Shown: piece by piece, positions 1-7,860 of the stretch
Numbering within the stretch: the first letter of the stretch is position 1
Layout: each line of letters starts with the position of its first letter
DNA from: Pseudomonadota bacterium
GTDB taxonomy: Bacteria > Bdellovibrionota > UBA2428
Assembly (NCBI GenBank): GCA_018001635.1
Contig: JAGNHS010000034.1
Coordinates: 1-34,857, forward strand
Length of the DNA: 34,857 nucleotides
Direction: 5' to 3'
Made by a program: the position numbers and the translations under genes
The notes under the pieces: generated by a model
What the model saw: the letters and a program-made list of their open reading frames with translations, nothing else
The model's database searches: none
What the model was told of the DNA's origin: nothing

Positions 1-931
1 CTCTTATCTTGGATTCTTCTTGCCATTCGTAAAATATTTGAGCTCCTCTTTTAACTCCAAAATGGTGAGATAAATTTTCTGCTGAAGGGGGAGAGCTTTG
101 GGGTAAACAGCGATTGAAGAGAATATTGAAAACACATTGAGGGTATCGAATTCTCAATTCCTTATGGAGAAGTTGGGCTTCGTTGACGGGATCGTTTTCT
201 AAGCTAGACACTAAAACATAAACACTATTGGGTCCCGAAAAAAGTGCATCAGCGCGCTGAGCAGTTTCTTTAAGTGACTCATAAACGGGGCGAAGATTGA
301 GTAATAAATCAGCCAATTGGGTGAAGAAATTTTTACCCACAATTCGTCTAAAAACTTCAAGAGCTTGAGATTGTCCAAATTGAAATAATTTTTTCCACCA
401 TTGAGCGCTATCGTCTGGACTTCGAACATAAAACTTTAAAACGGTGTCATCAAAAAATTCTTGAAGATGCTTAGGGCTTTCTAAAAAATCGAGAGCATGT
501 TGAGAGGGTGGGGTGTCAATCACACAGGCGTCGTATTGTCCTGATTCGACAAGACTTAAAGCTTTTTCTACTCCGAGATATTCTTCGATGCCTCCAAGTT
601 GATTTTCAATCACACTAAAAAAAGGGTGCTTCAGAACTTTTTCGAGAGCGGAAGAAGAAGAAATATGTTTGCGAGCTAAATCCTTTAAGGCATCTTTATT
701 GTTTAACCAAAGAGCGTCTAAATAAGAATGCTTGCTTGAGGAGACAATGCGTTCGGCTTCATTGTTGAGGGCTTTGAGTCCAAGTGCTTGTGCGAGTCTT
801 CGCGCAGGGTCCACCGTCATGACGACAGTCCTTAATCCTTTTTTTTCGAGAGCCAAGGCGAAACTTGCCGCACAAGTCGTTTTTCCAACCCCTCCTGAAC
901 CAAGAAAAAAATAAACTTGAGGTGTTTTCAT
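1..931 (-). CDS. ArsA-family ATPase, C-terminus cut by window edge
   Basis: The frame is open from an ATG at 931 to the left edge, about 310 codons, with no stop, so the C-terminus lies outside the window. The protein starts MKTPQVYFFLGSGGVGKTTC, a deviant Walker A (GSGGVGKTT, about residues 10-18) of the ArsA/GET3/ParA class, followed by a TVDPARRLA segment and later DTPPSQHALDFL, matching the ArsA switch motif DTAPTGHTLRLL. ArsA-family ATPases are dimeric P-loop ATPases used in anion export or tail-anchored protein handling; many bacterial members have no established substrate. The start overlaps the stop of the upstream gene (ATGA), so the two are translationally coupled, which suggests a hetero-pair. 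No ArsB pump or arsR regulator is visible, so an arsenite role is not supported. Confidence 0.85.
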   Translation of the reverse strand, partial: MKTPQVYFFLGSGGVGKTTCAASFALALEKKGLRTVVMTVDPARRLAQALGLKALNNEAERIVSSSKHSYLDALWLNNKDALKDLARKHISSSSALEKVLKHPFFSVIENQLGGIEEYLGVEKALSLVESGQYDACVIDTPPSQHALDFLESPKHLQEFFDDTVLKFYVRSPDDSAQWWKKLFQFGQSQALEVFRRIVGKNFFTQLADLLLNLRPVYESLKETAQRADALFSGPNSVYVLVSSLENDPVNEAQLLHKELRIRYPQCVFNILFNRCLPQSSPPSAENLSHHFGVKRGAQIFYEWQEESKIR

Positions 932-1848
932 AGGGCTTGAGCCATTTCTGCAAAATGCTGACTTAAGTCTCCAGTTAAGTAGGGAATGGGTCGAAGTTGA
1001 TTTTCAAAATGCTTTTGATATTTCTCGAGAAGTTCTTTTTGCTCCTCGAGGTGGGATCGGCTGGCCTCTAAAACTTTTTGCCAATGTGAATCTAAATTGG
1101 AAGCTTTTTCATTCGGAAATTCCTCATTCAGTAAGGGCGTTCTATTTAACCAAATTTTAGAAACTTTGATATTGAGTTGCTTTAATAGTTCTACAGTTTC
1201 AAGAGTTTCTTGAAGAGGCAATTCTTCGAGCAAAGAACTTAAATAAACATGAGTCATGGATGTGTCGTGTATGTAATTGTCGAGCTTTTCAGCTTGTCCA
1301 CGAATAATTCCAGAATCAAAGACGTTTTTTAAAGCTAGGGTGCTTCTGAAAAGCATTAAAAAATGTCCGCTGGCAGGAGAATCTACAACAATGTGTTTCC
1401 AGGGAATTTTGTTTTTGGGATCTTTGCCATTTTTAGCTTCCCAAAAAATTTTTCCTAAAATTACAATTGGCTCAAGGCCTGGACAAGCATGCACAAATGA
1501 GCGAACGGCCTTGTTGTCTAAGACTAGGTCGATGAGATTTTCTCGCCATCTATTCGTCATTTGAGAAATAAAGGCGTCTTGATGTCCGAGAGTTAGTAGA
1601 ATTGAAAAATATTCTCGGAAAGATTCCATGGGGCTGAGTTTTGTAAAAAAAAGACCAGGATACTTTAGCGATTCGGATATTTTATATTGAAGATTTCTTT
1701 CGCCTAAGAGTTGGCTGGCGTATCCATTTCCGAGGGCGTCGCAAATTAAGACAGGACCTTCGCCTTTTTGATGAAGTTGCCAAGCAAAAGCGGCCGAGAG
1801 TGTTGATTTTCCTACTCCGCCTTTGCCTGAGATAAAATGTACTTTCAC
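928..1848 (-). CDS. ArsA-family ATPase
   Basis: A 306-residue protein with a GTG start at 1848. It begins with a deviant Walker A, GKGGVGKST (residues 8-16), and has DSPASGHFLMLF about 165 residues in, equivalent to the ArsA/GET3 switch motif. It is a diverged relative of the ATPase encoded next to it at 1-931: both keep the P-loop and the D-[ST]-P-x-x-x-H switch, but this copy has CDALGN where the partner has TVDPARR. The C-terminal third is charged and helical (LEEQKELLEKYQKHFENQ). No Shine-Dalgarno sequence is seen before the GTG. The gene is divergent from the lpoB-like gene. Likely function: one half of a two-ATPase complex; the substrate is unknown. Confidence 0.85.
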   Translation of the reverse strand: MKVHFISGKGGVGKSTLSAAFAWQLHQKGEGPVLICDALGNGYASQLLGERNLQYKISESLKYPGLFFTKLSPMESFREYFSILLTLGHQDAFISQMTNRWRENLIDLVLDNKAVRSFVHACPGLEPIVILGKIFWEAKNGKDPKNKIPWKHIVVDSPASGHFLMLFRSTLALKNVFDSGIIRGQAEKLDNYIHDTSMTHVYLSSLLEELPLQETLETVELLKQLNIKVSKIWLNRTPLLNEEFPNEKASNLDSHWQKVLEASRSHLEEQKELLEKYQKHFENQLRPIPYLTGDLSQHFAEMAQAL

Positions 1849-1890
1849 GTTTAGGAACTTATCCGAAAGCGGCTTTGGAGTAATCCAAGA

Positions 1891-1919
1891 TTGGTGCGCT
1901 CTGCGTAAATGCTTATAAA
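1891..1919 (+). promoter_or_regulatory. sigma70-type promoter for the lpoB-like operon
   Basis: TTGGTG (1891-1896), a 17-nt spacer and TATAAA (1914-1919) lie in the divergent gap. The predicted transcript would have a leader of about 90 nt carrying the GGAGG ribosome site at 2003-2007. This was read by eye only. Confidence 0.4.
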
Positions 1920-2016
1920 ATGAGACAAGGCACTCAATATTTACAGACTTGCATTCCTGAGGTCTACTAGAGCGAGCATCTGAAGGGTTTTGAGCTCTTC
2001 TTGGAGGTTTTCACAA

Positions 2017-2607
2017 ATGCGGAACTTTCTTTTTGGTTTTTCAATTTTATTAATCGCTTCATGCGGTCATCGTCAGTTCACACAGGGAGAGTATGATGAC
2101 GTCAATGAAGCTCGATTGTTGGACGATAAATTTAATGAATCCGATGCGGCCATGTTAATTGAGGAAATGGTCGACTCTATGGCTAAACATCCAGTTTTTG
2201 CCAATGCCAAACTTCCGCCCGTGGTTCAGGTCGAAAATGTTCGCAATAAAACATCTGAACATATTGAGACCAAGAGCATGACGGATTCTTTGAGAACGGC
2301 ATTGATTAAAACTGGGAAAGTTCGCTTTTCTAATAAAGAAGATCGTGACACTCTACAGAATGAAGTGGATTATCAAAATGAATCTGGGCGTGTTCGTAAA
2401 GACACTCGTAAAAACAGGTCGGGTGGTGTGGGAGCCGACTATATACTCACAGGTGATTTGATTTCGAACGTTCAAGAAGTTGGAAATAAAAAACTTATTT
2501 TTTATAGACTCACATTAAATTTAACTAACCTTGAAACTAATTTAATGGCATGGTCAGACGAAAAACCCATTCGCAAACGATATAAGAAAAAATCAGTTGG
2601 AATGTAA
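2017..2607 (+). CDS. LpoB-like penicillin-binding protein activator lipoprotein
   Basis: The protein has about 196 residues. The ATG at 2017 is preferred over a TTG at 1990 because GGAGG (2003-2007) is 9 nt upstream and the resulting N-terminus is a lipoprotein signal, with lipobox I-A-S-C and Cys at residue 16. The body matches the LpoB/COG3417 pattern: PPVVQVENVRNKTSEHIET near residue 60, then GADYILTGDL, and YRLTLNLTNLETNLMAWSDE near the end. LpoB family proteins are outer-membrane lipoproteins that reach through the peptidoglycan and stimulate class A PBPs. The next gene is a COG3014-like lipoprotein, a partner often seen beside LpoB-like genes. The family call is firm; which PBP it activates here cannot be seen. 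Confidence 0.8.
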   Translation: MRNFLFGFSILLIASCGHRQFTQGEYDDVNEARLLDDKFNESDAAMLIEEMVDSMAKHPVFANAKLPPVVQVENVRNKTSEHIETKSMTDSLRTALIKTGKVRFSNKEDRDTLQNEVDYQNESGRVRKDTRKNRSGGVGADYILTGDLISNVQEVGNKKLIFYRLTLNLTNLETNLMAWSDEKPIRKRYKKKSVGM

Positions 2608-2647
2608 TTTTAGGGTCGAATAAAACGGCCAGGATTATGGCTAATAA

Positions 2648-3895
2648 GTGGAATATCGAAAAATAGAAAGTCATCTTTTTCTAAGGAGAATATTTCTACT
2701 TTTCACTGTTTTGATGATGGGTGCTTGTGCTTCTCATCGATATTTAGCGAACTCTGGTCATGAACTTTTTGATCGTCGCGATTTTATTGGTGCGGCTGAA
2801 CAATTTAAAAAAGTAGCTTCAAAAAAGGGAGCCAATCAACTTTTGTTTATGCTCGATGAGGGAATGTCTCATTTTGCAGCTAGACAATACAAAGAAGCCA
2901 TTGATGTTTTTTTAGCGGCTGAAAAAGTAGCTGAAATCAAAGATTACACAAGTATTAGCGAGGAGACTGGGACACTCCTGACTGGCGATAATGTTAGAGG
3001 GTATAAGGGAGAAGATTTTGAGAAAGTTCTGATTAATATCTATTTAGCATTGTCTTATTCGGCTTTGGGCAATGTTGAAGACGCCCAAGTTGAAGCCCGA
3101 AAAATAAATCTACTTCTTTATAAAATGATTCATGATGGAAAAAGAAATTATCAAGAATCGCCACTGGCTCGTTATTTGTCGGCTATGCTTTGGGAAAATA
3201 CCAAAGATTGGGATTCGGCCTATGTTGATTATAAAAATACCTATGATTTAGATTCTACGTTTCCTGAGATTGAGAGAGATCTTCTAGCGATGTCTCGAAA
3301 AAATGGTTTTAGCGATAGATTAGAGGAATGGCGTAAAAAATTTCCAAACGCTCAAGAGCGATCGATCAAAAAAAATGAAGGTGAAATTGTGGTTTTTTTT
3401 GAGGCAGGACGAGGCCCCGAAAAAATTCCACGTGATGGTGAAAATTCGAACTTACCTCGTTATGTGCGTCGTTCGGGTGATCGATTGGCCGCTCGTGTGA
3501 AACTTAAAGACAAAACGAGCCCCAAGCTTGCAGATGTTCTAGACATTGAAAGTTTATCCATAGCTTATTTGGAAGATAGAATTTCCCGAATGGCAGCGGC
3601 AAAGCTTGCTGGACTTGTTGCTAAAGGAGTTGTGGCCTATGGAGCTGCGAAAGCGACGAAGGACTCCGACCTAGGGCAATTGCTTTTTATTGCCTTACTT
3701 GCGGCAGATCAGGCTGACCTTCGCGCTTGGCGCACTTTACCCGCTAAAATTCAAATGCTTCGTTGGCCCATGCCAGAGGGCTCTTATGATTTGCAGCTTG
3801 AAGTTTTGGGAATTGGAGACATTGTCTTAGATACGATCCCATTTTCAGGCGTGAGTGTTCAGAAGGGCAAGAAAACTTTTTTGATCGCTCGTTAA
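2648..3895 (+). CDS. COG3014-like TPR lipoprotein
   Basis: A 415-residue protein with a GTG start at 2648. The N-terminus is basic, then a hydrophobic stretch ends in MMGAC, a lipobox with Cys near residue 27. After it come helical repeats typical of TPR arrays (ANSGHELFDRRDFIGAAEQF, then AARQYKEAIDVFLAAEK, and NIYLALSYSALGNVEDAQVE). The C-terminal half has a different, probably beta-rich character, including VVFFEAGRGPEKI. This layout resembles the uncharacterised COG3014 lipoproteins. It lies 40 nt after the lpoB-like gene and is presumably co-transcribed, suggesting an envelope role. The start is uncertain: AGGA at 2631 is 13 nt upstream, and later ATG codons at 2714 and 2717 would destroy the signal peptide. 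Confidence 0.75.
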   Translation: MEYRKIESHLFLRRIFLLFTVLMMGACASHRYLANSGHELFDRRDFIGAAEQFKKVASKKGANQLLFMLDEGMSHFAARQYKEAIDVFLAAEKVAEIKDYTSISEETGTLLTGDNVRGYKGEDFEKVLINIYLALSYSALGNVEDAQVEARKINLLLYKMIHDGKRNYQESPLARYLSAMLWENTKDWDSAYVDYKNTYDLDSTFPEIERDLLAMSRKNGFSDRLEEWRKKFPNAQERSIKKNEGEIVVFFEAGRGPEKIPRDGENSNLPRYVRRSGDRLAARVKLKDKTSPKLADVLDIESLSIAYLEDRISRMAAAKLAGLVAKGVVAYGAAKATKDSDLGQLLFIALLAADQADLRAWRTLPAKIQMLRWPMPEGSYDLQLEVLGIGDIVLDTIPFSGVSVQKGKKTFLIAR

Positions 3896-3900
3896 TTATT

Positions 3901-3929
3901 TTGATCTGAACTCGCTACACTGTTAATAA
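3901..3929 (+). promoter_or_regulatory. promoter abutting the HAD phosphatase start
   Basis: TTGATC (3901-3906), a 17-nt spacer and TAATAA (3924-3929) end only 8 nt before the ATG at 3938. If used, transcription would begin at or next to the start codon, giving a leaderless mRNA. Confidence 0.3.
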
Positions 3930-3937
3930 AGAGCTCC

Positions 3938-4633
3938 ATGTTTGGACCTATTAAAAATTTCATATTCGATTTAGATGGTACTTTGATTGATTCCATGGGC
4001 TCTGCTTTTGAGGGTTTTGTTGGGCTCTTAGAGGAAAAGTATTCTATCAAAATTGGAAGGCAAGATTTAGTTCCTCATCTTGGTAAAAACCCTAGAGAAA
4101 TTTTTTCAGTTTGGTTGAAGGAAGAAAAACATCTCAACGAGATGATGAAAATTTGGGATGATTGGTGTGCTGACATTAAAATTGAAAAAGTTCCAGCTTT
4201 TGACGGTGTTCATGAGCTTCTTGAACTTTTACATGAAAAAAATTTAAACAAGTTTATTTACACAGGTCGCGATCGCAAAGGCGCCATTACATTTTTAAAA
4301 CTCCATGGTTGGTGGAATAAATATTTTAATGAAGACACTTTATATGCTGGAGATCAGGGTTTTGCGCCTAAGCCTTCTCCTGAGGCTCTTCATCATTTAA
4401 TGGAAAAGTTTAAACTCAGTCACGATGAAACACTTTTCACGGGCGACAGTGAAAAAGATGTGATTGCGGGCAATTCTGCTGGAATTAAAACAGCGGCAGC
4501 TCTTTGGGATTTGGCACCCTTTGAAGGTAAAACTCACAGAATGCGTTTTAAAAATGCATGGCAAATGTGGGATCAGTATTCTCCTGATTTGAGGCTCAGC
4601 TCGCCACGTGAATTAATTTCTTGGATTAAATAG
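3938..4633 (+). CDS. HAD-superfamily hydrolase, phosphoglycolate phosphatase-like
   Basis: A 231-residue protein with all four HAD motifs: motif I FDLDGTLID (nucleophile D11, acid/base D13), motif II FIYTGR (T109), motif III with K145 in FAPKPSPE, and motif IV FTGDSEKD (D170, D174). The helical cap between motifs I and II (about residues 18-85) is the C1 type of the Gph/PGMB group. Such enzymes remove phosphate from small metabolites such as 2-phosphoglycolate; the substrate cannot be read from sequence. The stop overlaps the stop of the convergent gene at 4626 by 8 bp. It has only a weak Shine-Dalgarno (AGAG), with promoter-like elements directly upstream. Confidence 0.85.
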   Translation: MFGPIKNFIFDLDGTLIDSMGSAFEGFVGLLEEKYSIKIGRQDLVPHLGKNPREIFSVWLKEEKHLNEMMKIWDDWCADIKIEKVPAFDGVHELLELLHEKNLNKFIYTGRDRKGAITFLKLHGWWNKYFNEDTLYAGDQGFAPKPSPEALHHLMEKFKLSHDETLFTGDSEKDVIAGNSAGIKTAAALWDLAPFEGKTHRMRFKNAWQMWDQYSPDLRLSSPRELISWIK

Positions 4634-6161
4634 TCTCTTGTGAAAAGTTGCGACTCAAATATTGGGTGATTAGATCTTCAAGAGCAGTTTTTTGAGCACT
4701 TAACTCTTTTTCTAGAGATTCAATTTTTAAGTCCAAACTTCTAAGATCTTCGAGATATGCAATTCGTTTAGCTTCGTTTAATGCCACTTCTTGAAGCCCC
4801 CACTTTGTTCTAGCGTGTTTCATAGCTTCCTCAATTTGCGATGTGTCTGAAAAACGATTGGCCATTTTTGCTATATCTTTAGCGATTTTAGTGAGATCTT
4901 GATCGTTTAGGGAAACACGTTCAGCTAAAGTTCTTAAATAATATATTGCAGCTATTATAGGTTCTGAATGAACATATCGATTGACAATTCGTTGAGTGAT
5001 GTCGAAAACTTTCAAAAATTGTTCTCTAGATATCTGACCATATAAAGATTGAGTAAAAATATTACTTAAGGCTTTATTGCAAGATTGATAATCAGCGTAT
5101 CGAAGAATTTGATTGAGGCTTTCTTCAATTGCGGCCCACTGTCCTTGAGTCAATTCTTTCTGAGAGCTGTCGATAGTGTCAAGGCCGGAACTAAGAGCGT
5201 TTGTGTAGAGTGACTTCTTTTGGTTAAGGGATGTGATTTCATTTTGAAGATCATCAATTTTTTGCTTTTTCTCGTAAATTAATTTCAAATCTGCAAGTGC
5301 GCTTTCAATTAATAGAATTGTTTTTTTATGAAGATTAGAACCCAGTTTTTTAAGAATTTCTTGAAGGTCGTATTGGTTGAATTTGTGAAGGGAATTTCTA
5401 ATAAAATAATCTTGGCCAAGAGCTTTTAGAGATTTAATATAAAGCCATCGACTGCCCGTTAAAGTGGCTTTTGAACTGAGTATAGTCTCTCTGTTTAAAT
5501 CTAGAATCGTTGGACTTCTATGGGGGCGTTTTCTTCTATACCAAAAATCAGAGAATCTTTTTTTCCAACGCCTTTGAGCGGCTATTCTAAGGGCGGCCTC
5601 ATCTGCTTTGTGAAGTATTTGAAAAAGGATTGCAAATTTTAGTTCACGAAGAAAAGGGTCTGCTTCGTAATTTTTTTTCCAATAGGCCATGAATTTTAAA
5701 TATTCGTCGCTATTCATTCCATAGCTTCGAGCTAATTTTAGAATTCCTGGTAAATCATTAAGTTCTAGGCGGGAGTCCAAAGTGTTAACTATTCTCTCGG
5801 TGACATTATTTACAAAATCTAATTTTTTTTCTGGGTCTAAAATGTAGAATCCCTTTACAGCTTGATATATTTCAGAAGAACTTTTTAAACCTTGATGAAC
5901 AAGCTCATCGGCAATGGCTTGATCGATAATAAGGCTTTTACCGTTATTGTCTGTAAGCAAATGAAGGCCTGGAATATTATCGAAGATATCAGTGAAGTCT
6001 TCACCATCAAGAGAAGCCTTAATAGCCGGACGCCATTCTTCTGAGTAATTTAATAAAAACAAATCGCAACGAGTTATGGGTGCAAGGGCTGTACTGTCCC
6101 CGGCAATGACAAAGCCACTCCAAAGTGTAGCAATTAAAGTAGATAATGCGAAGCGTTGCAC
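4626..6161 (-). CDS. secreted helical coiled-coil protein, paralogue of the 23666-25372 protein
   Basis: A 511-residue protein of unrecognised family with a GTG start. A signal peptide (about residues 1-20, ending FVIAG) is followed by Cys near residue 32, a mostly helical body, a coiled-coil stretch around residue 300 (KKQKIDDLQNEITSLNQKKS) and a second coiled coil at the C-terminus. It aligns by eye with the protein at 23666-25372: KLDFVNNV vs RVEFVNNF, EYLKFMAYWKKNYEADPFLR vs EFLRMKNFWPQFTKGDPQLK, SPTILDLN vs SPEVLDLN, and LTQGQWAAIEESLNQILRYA vs LSSDNWGLLEKNLLKHARFM. The shared order over the full length indicates paralogy. Likely periplasmic or surface; the function is unknown. It lies divergent from htpX, with no Shine-Dalgarno sequence. 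Confidence 0.75.
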   Translation of the reverse strand: MQRFALSTLIATLWSGFVIAGDSTALAPITRCDLFLLNYSEEWRPAIKASLDGEDFTDIFDNIPGLHLLTDNNGKSLIIDQAIADELVHQGLKSSSEIYQAVKGFYILDPEKKLDFVNNVTERIVNTLDSRLELNDLPGILKLARSYGMNSDEYLKFMAYWKKNYEADPFLRELKFAILFQILHKADEAALRIAAQRRWKKRFSDFWYRRKRPHRSPTILDLNRETILSSKATLTGSRWLYIKSLKALGQDYFIRNSLHKFNQYDLQEILKKLGSNLHKKTILLIESALADLKLIYEKKQKIDDLQNEITSLNQKKSLYTNALSSGLDTIDSSQKELTQGQWAAIEESLNQILRYADYQSCNKALSNIFTQSLYGQISREQFLKVFDITQRIVNRYVHSEPIIAAIYYLRTLAERVSLNDQDLTKIAKDIAKMANRFSDTSQIEEAMKHARTKWGLQEVALNEAKRIAYLEDLRSLDLKIESLEKELSAQKTALEDLITQYLSRNFSQETI

Positions 6162-6167
6162 CCGGGC

Positions 6168-6196
6168 TTTATAGGGCTAGCTCTAGAAAAGGTAAA
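6168..6196 (-). promoter_or_regulatory. promoter for the 4626-6161 gene, leaderless geometry
   Basis: On the minus strand TTTACC (6196-6191), a 17-nt spacer and TATAAA (6173-6168) are followed after 6 nt by the GTG start at 6161. No ribosome site fits between them. Confidence 0.4.
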
Positions 6197-6221
6197 GCCT
6201 AAAATGCCAATTCTTAAAGAC

Positions 6222-6249
6222 TAGACTTTGGAATTTCTAACACTATAAT
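6222..6249 (+). promoter_or_regulatory. htpX promoter with consensus -10, leaderless geometry
   Basis: TAGACT (6222-6227), a 16-nt spacer and a perfect TATAAT (6244-6249) lie 10 nt before the htpX ATG at 6260. Transcription would start about 3-5 nt from the ATG. It is divergent from the promoter at 6168-6196. Confidence 0.5.
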
Positions 6250-6259
6250 CTTGAACACT

Positions 6260-7165
6260 ATGAGATTTATTAAAAATATTGCTCTAATGATGATCGTAAA
6301 TATCGGAATAGTTATAACTCTTTCGATTGTTTTGCAGCTTTTGGGTGTGGGTCACTACATGGAAGCTCAAGGAATCAATTATCAAGCCTTGGCTGTATTT
6401 TGTCTTGTTTGGGGTATGGGTGGCGCTTTCATATCTCTGCTTCTCTCTAAAGTTATGGTCAAGTGGATGATGGGGGTTAAGGTTATAGAAGAGCCTCAAA
6501 ATTCTTCAAACCCAGAAGTTCGTCGATTGTATTCGGCTCTCAGCAAATCTGCAGAACGTGCTGGTTTAGAAAAAGTTCCAGAACTTGGAATTTATGAATC
6601 TTCTGAAATGAACGCTTTTGCTACGGGCCCCTCTAGAAATAATTCCTTAGTCGCTGTTTCTACTGGATTGCTGAACTCTATGAATGATTCTGAGCTTGAA
6701 GGAGTTATTGGACATGAAGTCGCCCACATTGCCAATGGAGATATGATCACAATGACTCTTCTTCAAGGCGTGGTGAACGCATTGATAATGTTTGTTGCTA
6801 GAATTATTGCTTTTGCAGTTGCGAGTCGTGCAGAGAAAGATTCTTCACGTCATATGATTCATTTTGTAACGGTGATTGCATGTGAATTATTGTTGGGAAT
6901 TTTAGGAATGATGGTGGTTTCTTGGTTTAGCCGTCGTCGAGAGTTTCGTGCTGATGCGGGAAGTGCGCAGTTTGTGGGTCGTGAAAAAATGATTTCAGCT
7001 CTTCAGGCTTTACAAAATAAAAGTCGATTTATTGATAATGCCCATCCTCAGATGCAGGCTTTTAAAATTAATTCTGGATCTAAATCTTCGTTTTTACGAC
7101 TATTTATGAGCCATCCTCCACTAGAGGAAAGAATTGCAGCACTTAGAACACCCGCTTCAATGTAA
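6260..7165 (+). CDS. htpX: HtpX-type membrane zinc metalloprotease
   Basis: A 301-residue M48B peptidase. Two transmembrane helices at the N-terminus (about residues 8-28 and 43-64) precede the catalytic motif GHEVAHIANGD (HExxH = H152, E153, H156). Two further hydrophobic helices (about 165-188 and 201-221) lead to the third zinc ligand E228 in RRREFRADAGS. HtpX degrades misfolded inner-membrane proteins and acts with FtsH in membrane quality control. The ATG at 6260 is chosen over a TTG at 6251 because it gives the usual HtpX N-terminus (MRFIKNIALMM). There is no Shine-Dalgarno sequence; a perfect -10 box sits 10 nt upstream. The length is close to typical family members. Confidence 0.95.
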   Translation: MRFIKNIALMMIVNIGIVITLSIVLQLLGVGHYMEAQGINYQALAVFCLVWGMGGAFISLLLSKVMVKWMMGVKVIEEPQNSSNPEVRRLYSALSKSAERAGLEKVPELGIYESSEMNAFATGPSRNNSLVAVSTGLLNSMNDSELEGVIGHEVAHIANGDMITMTLLQGVVNALIMFVARIIAFAVASRAEKDSSRHMIHFVTVIACELLLGILGMMVVSWFSRRREFRADAGSAQFVGREKMISALQALQNKSRFIDNAHPQMQAFKINSGSKSSFLRLFMSHPPLEERIAALRTPASM

Positions 7166-7212
7166 GAAGATTTAATTAGAAGCTTATAAGGGGAATTGAT
7201 AGCTTCGCGCGC

Positions 7213-7806
7213 ATGCCCCTACCCAGGCTTATAAAATATTTTTTCTATTTTGTTTTAATTCTTATGTCTTCGTCATTGGTGTTTTCTGCCAAGGCTCCAA
7301 AGTGCGACGATCCCGTAGTGCTTCCATCGGAAGAAGATATGTTGAGATTTTTAGAAGAAAAACTTGGGACTAAGTTGAGCCCAATTGATGGTTTAACTGC
7401 TGCTGAGGCTGAAGAAAAAGAAGCACAATATAAAGTTAGAATTTTAGAAGTCACACCTAATCAAGCGTTGAGAATGGATGAAATGGAGTTTGGTGTTTTG
7501 GGAATGGGAGCTAATTTTAGTGGACCTCCTCATAATTATCTTTGGGGTTTTATTCGTGATAGTGGCGTTGAGTATGAGCCGGGTCTTGATTTTGCCAAGC
7601 CCAAAACTACTAAGGGTCGAAGAGCTCAGCTAAAGGTTGTTGAATCGCCAACTGCGATTGTAGAAGATTCCCAAGGCTATTTTGCGGGAGAAGGAATGAG
7701 CATTGTTAAAGTTCCTTTTCGAATTAAGGGAACAATTTCTCAACTTTATAAATTCTTTCAAACAGTTCCAGTGATTAAAGCTGAGGCTATGGAACTCGAT
7801 TTGTAA
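7213..7806 (+). CDS. small secreted protein of unknown function
   Basis: A 197-residue protein that I do not recognise. It has a signal peptide (MPLPRLIKYF, then a hydrophobic run ending SLVFSAKA). The mature protein begins with a lone cysteine (APKCDDPVV), then an acidic helix (EEDMLRFLEEKLG) and a segment of glycines and aromatics (GVLGMGANFSGPPHNYLWGF). The only Cys of the mature part lies just after the signal peptide, as in the large secreted proteins at 4626, 20319, 21966 and 23666. It is followed closely by a family A gene (7861-8934) and may belong to the same system. The ATG at 7213 is kept because the signal peptide starts there; AAGGGG at 7188-7193 is too far upstream to serve it. 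Confidence 0.65.
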   Translation: MPLPRLIKYFFYFVLILMSSSLVFSAKAPKCDDPVVLPSEEDMLRFLEEKLGTKLSPIDGLTAAEAEEKEAQYKVRILEVTPNQALRMDEMEFGVLGMGANFSGPPHNYLWGFIRDSGVEYEPGLDFAKPKTTKGRRAQLKVVESPTAIVEDSQGYFAGEGMSIVKVPFRIKGTISQLYKFFQTVPVIKAEAMELDL

Positions 7807-7821
7807 GCATCGATATTGATT

Positions 7822-7850
7822 TTGACGCCCATAGTCGGACATGTTAGCTC
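7822..7850 (+). promoter_or_regulatory. promoter upstream of the outlying family A gene
   Basis: TTGACG (7822-7827), a 17-nt spacer and a weak TAGCTC (7845-7850) end 10 nt before GTG 7861. The -35 is 39 nt from the start codon, the same geometry as at 9753, 15809 and 19163. Confidence 0.4.
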
Positions 7851-7860
7851 GGCATTTATT

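Noticed and set aside
732..914. 60-codon plus-strand frame
   Set aside because: It is antisense to the conserved P-loop region of the partial ArsA ATPase.
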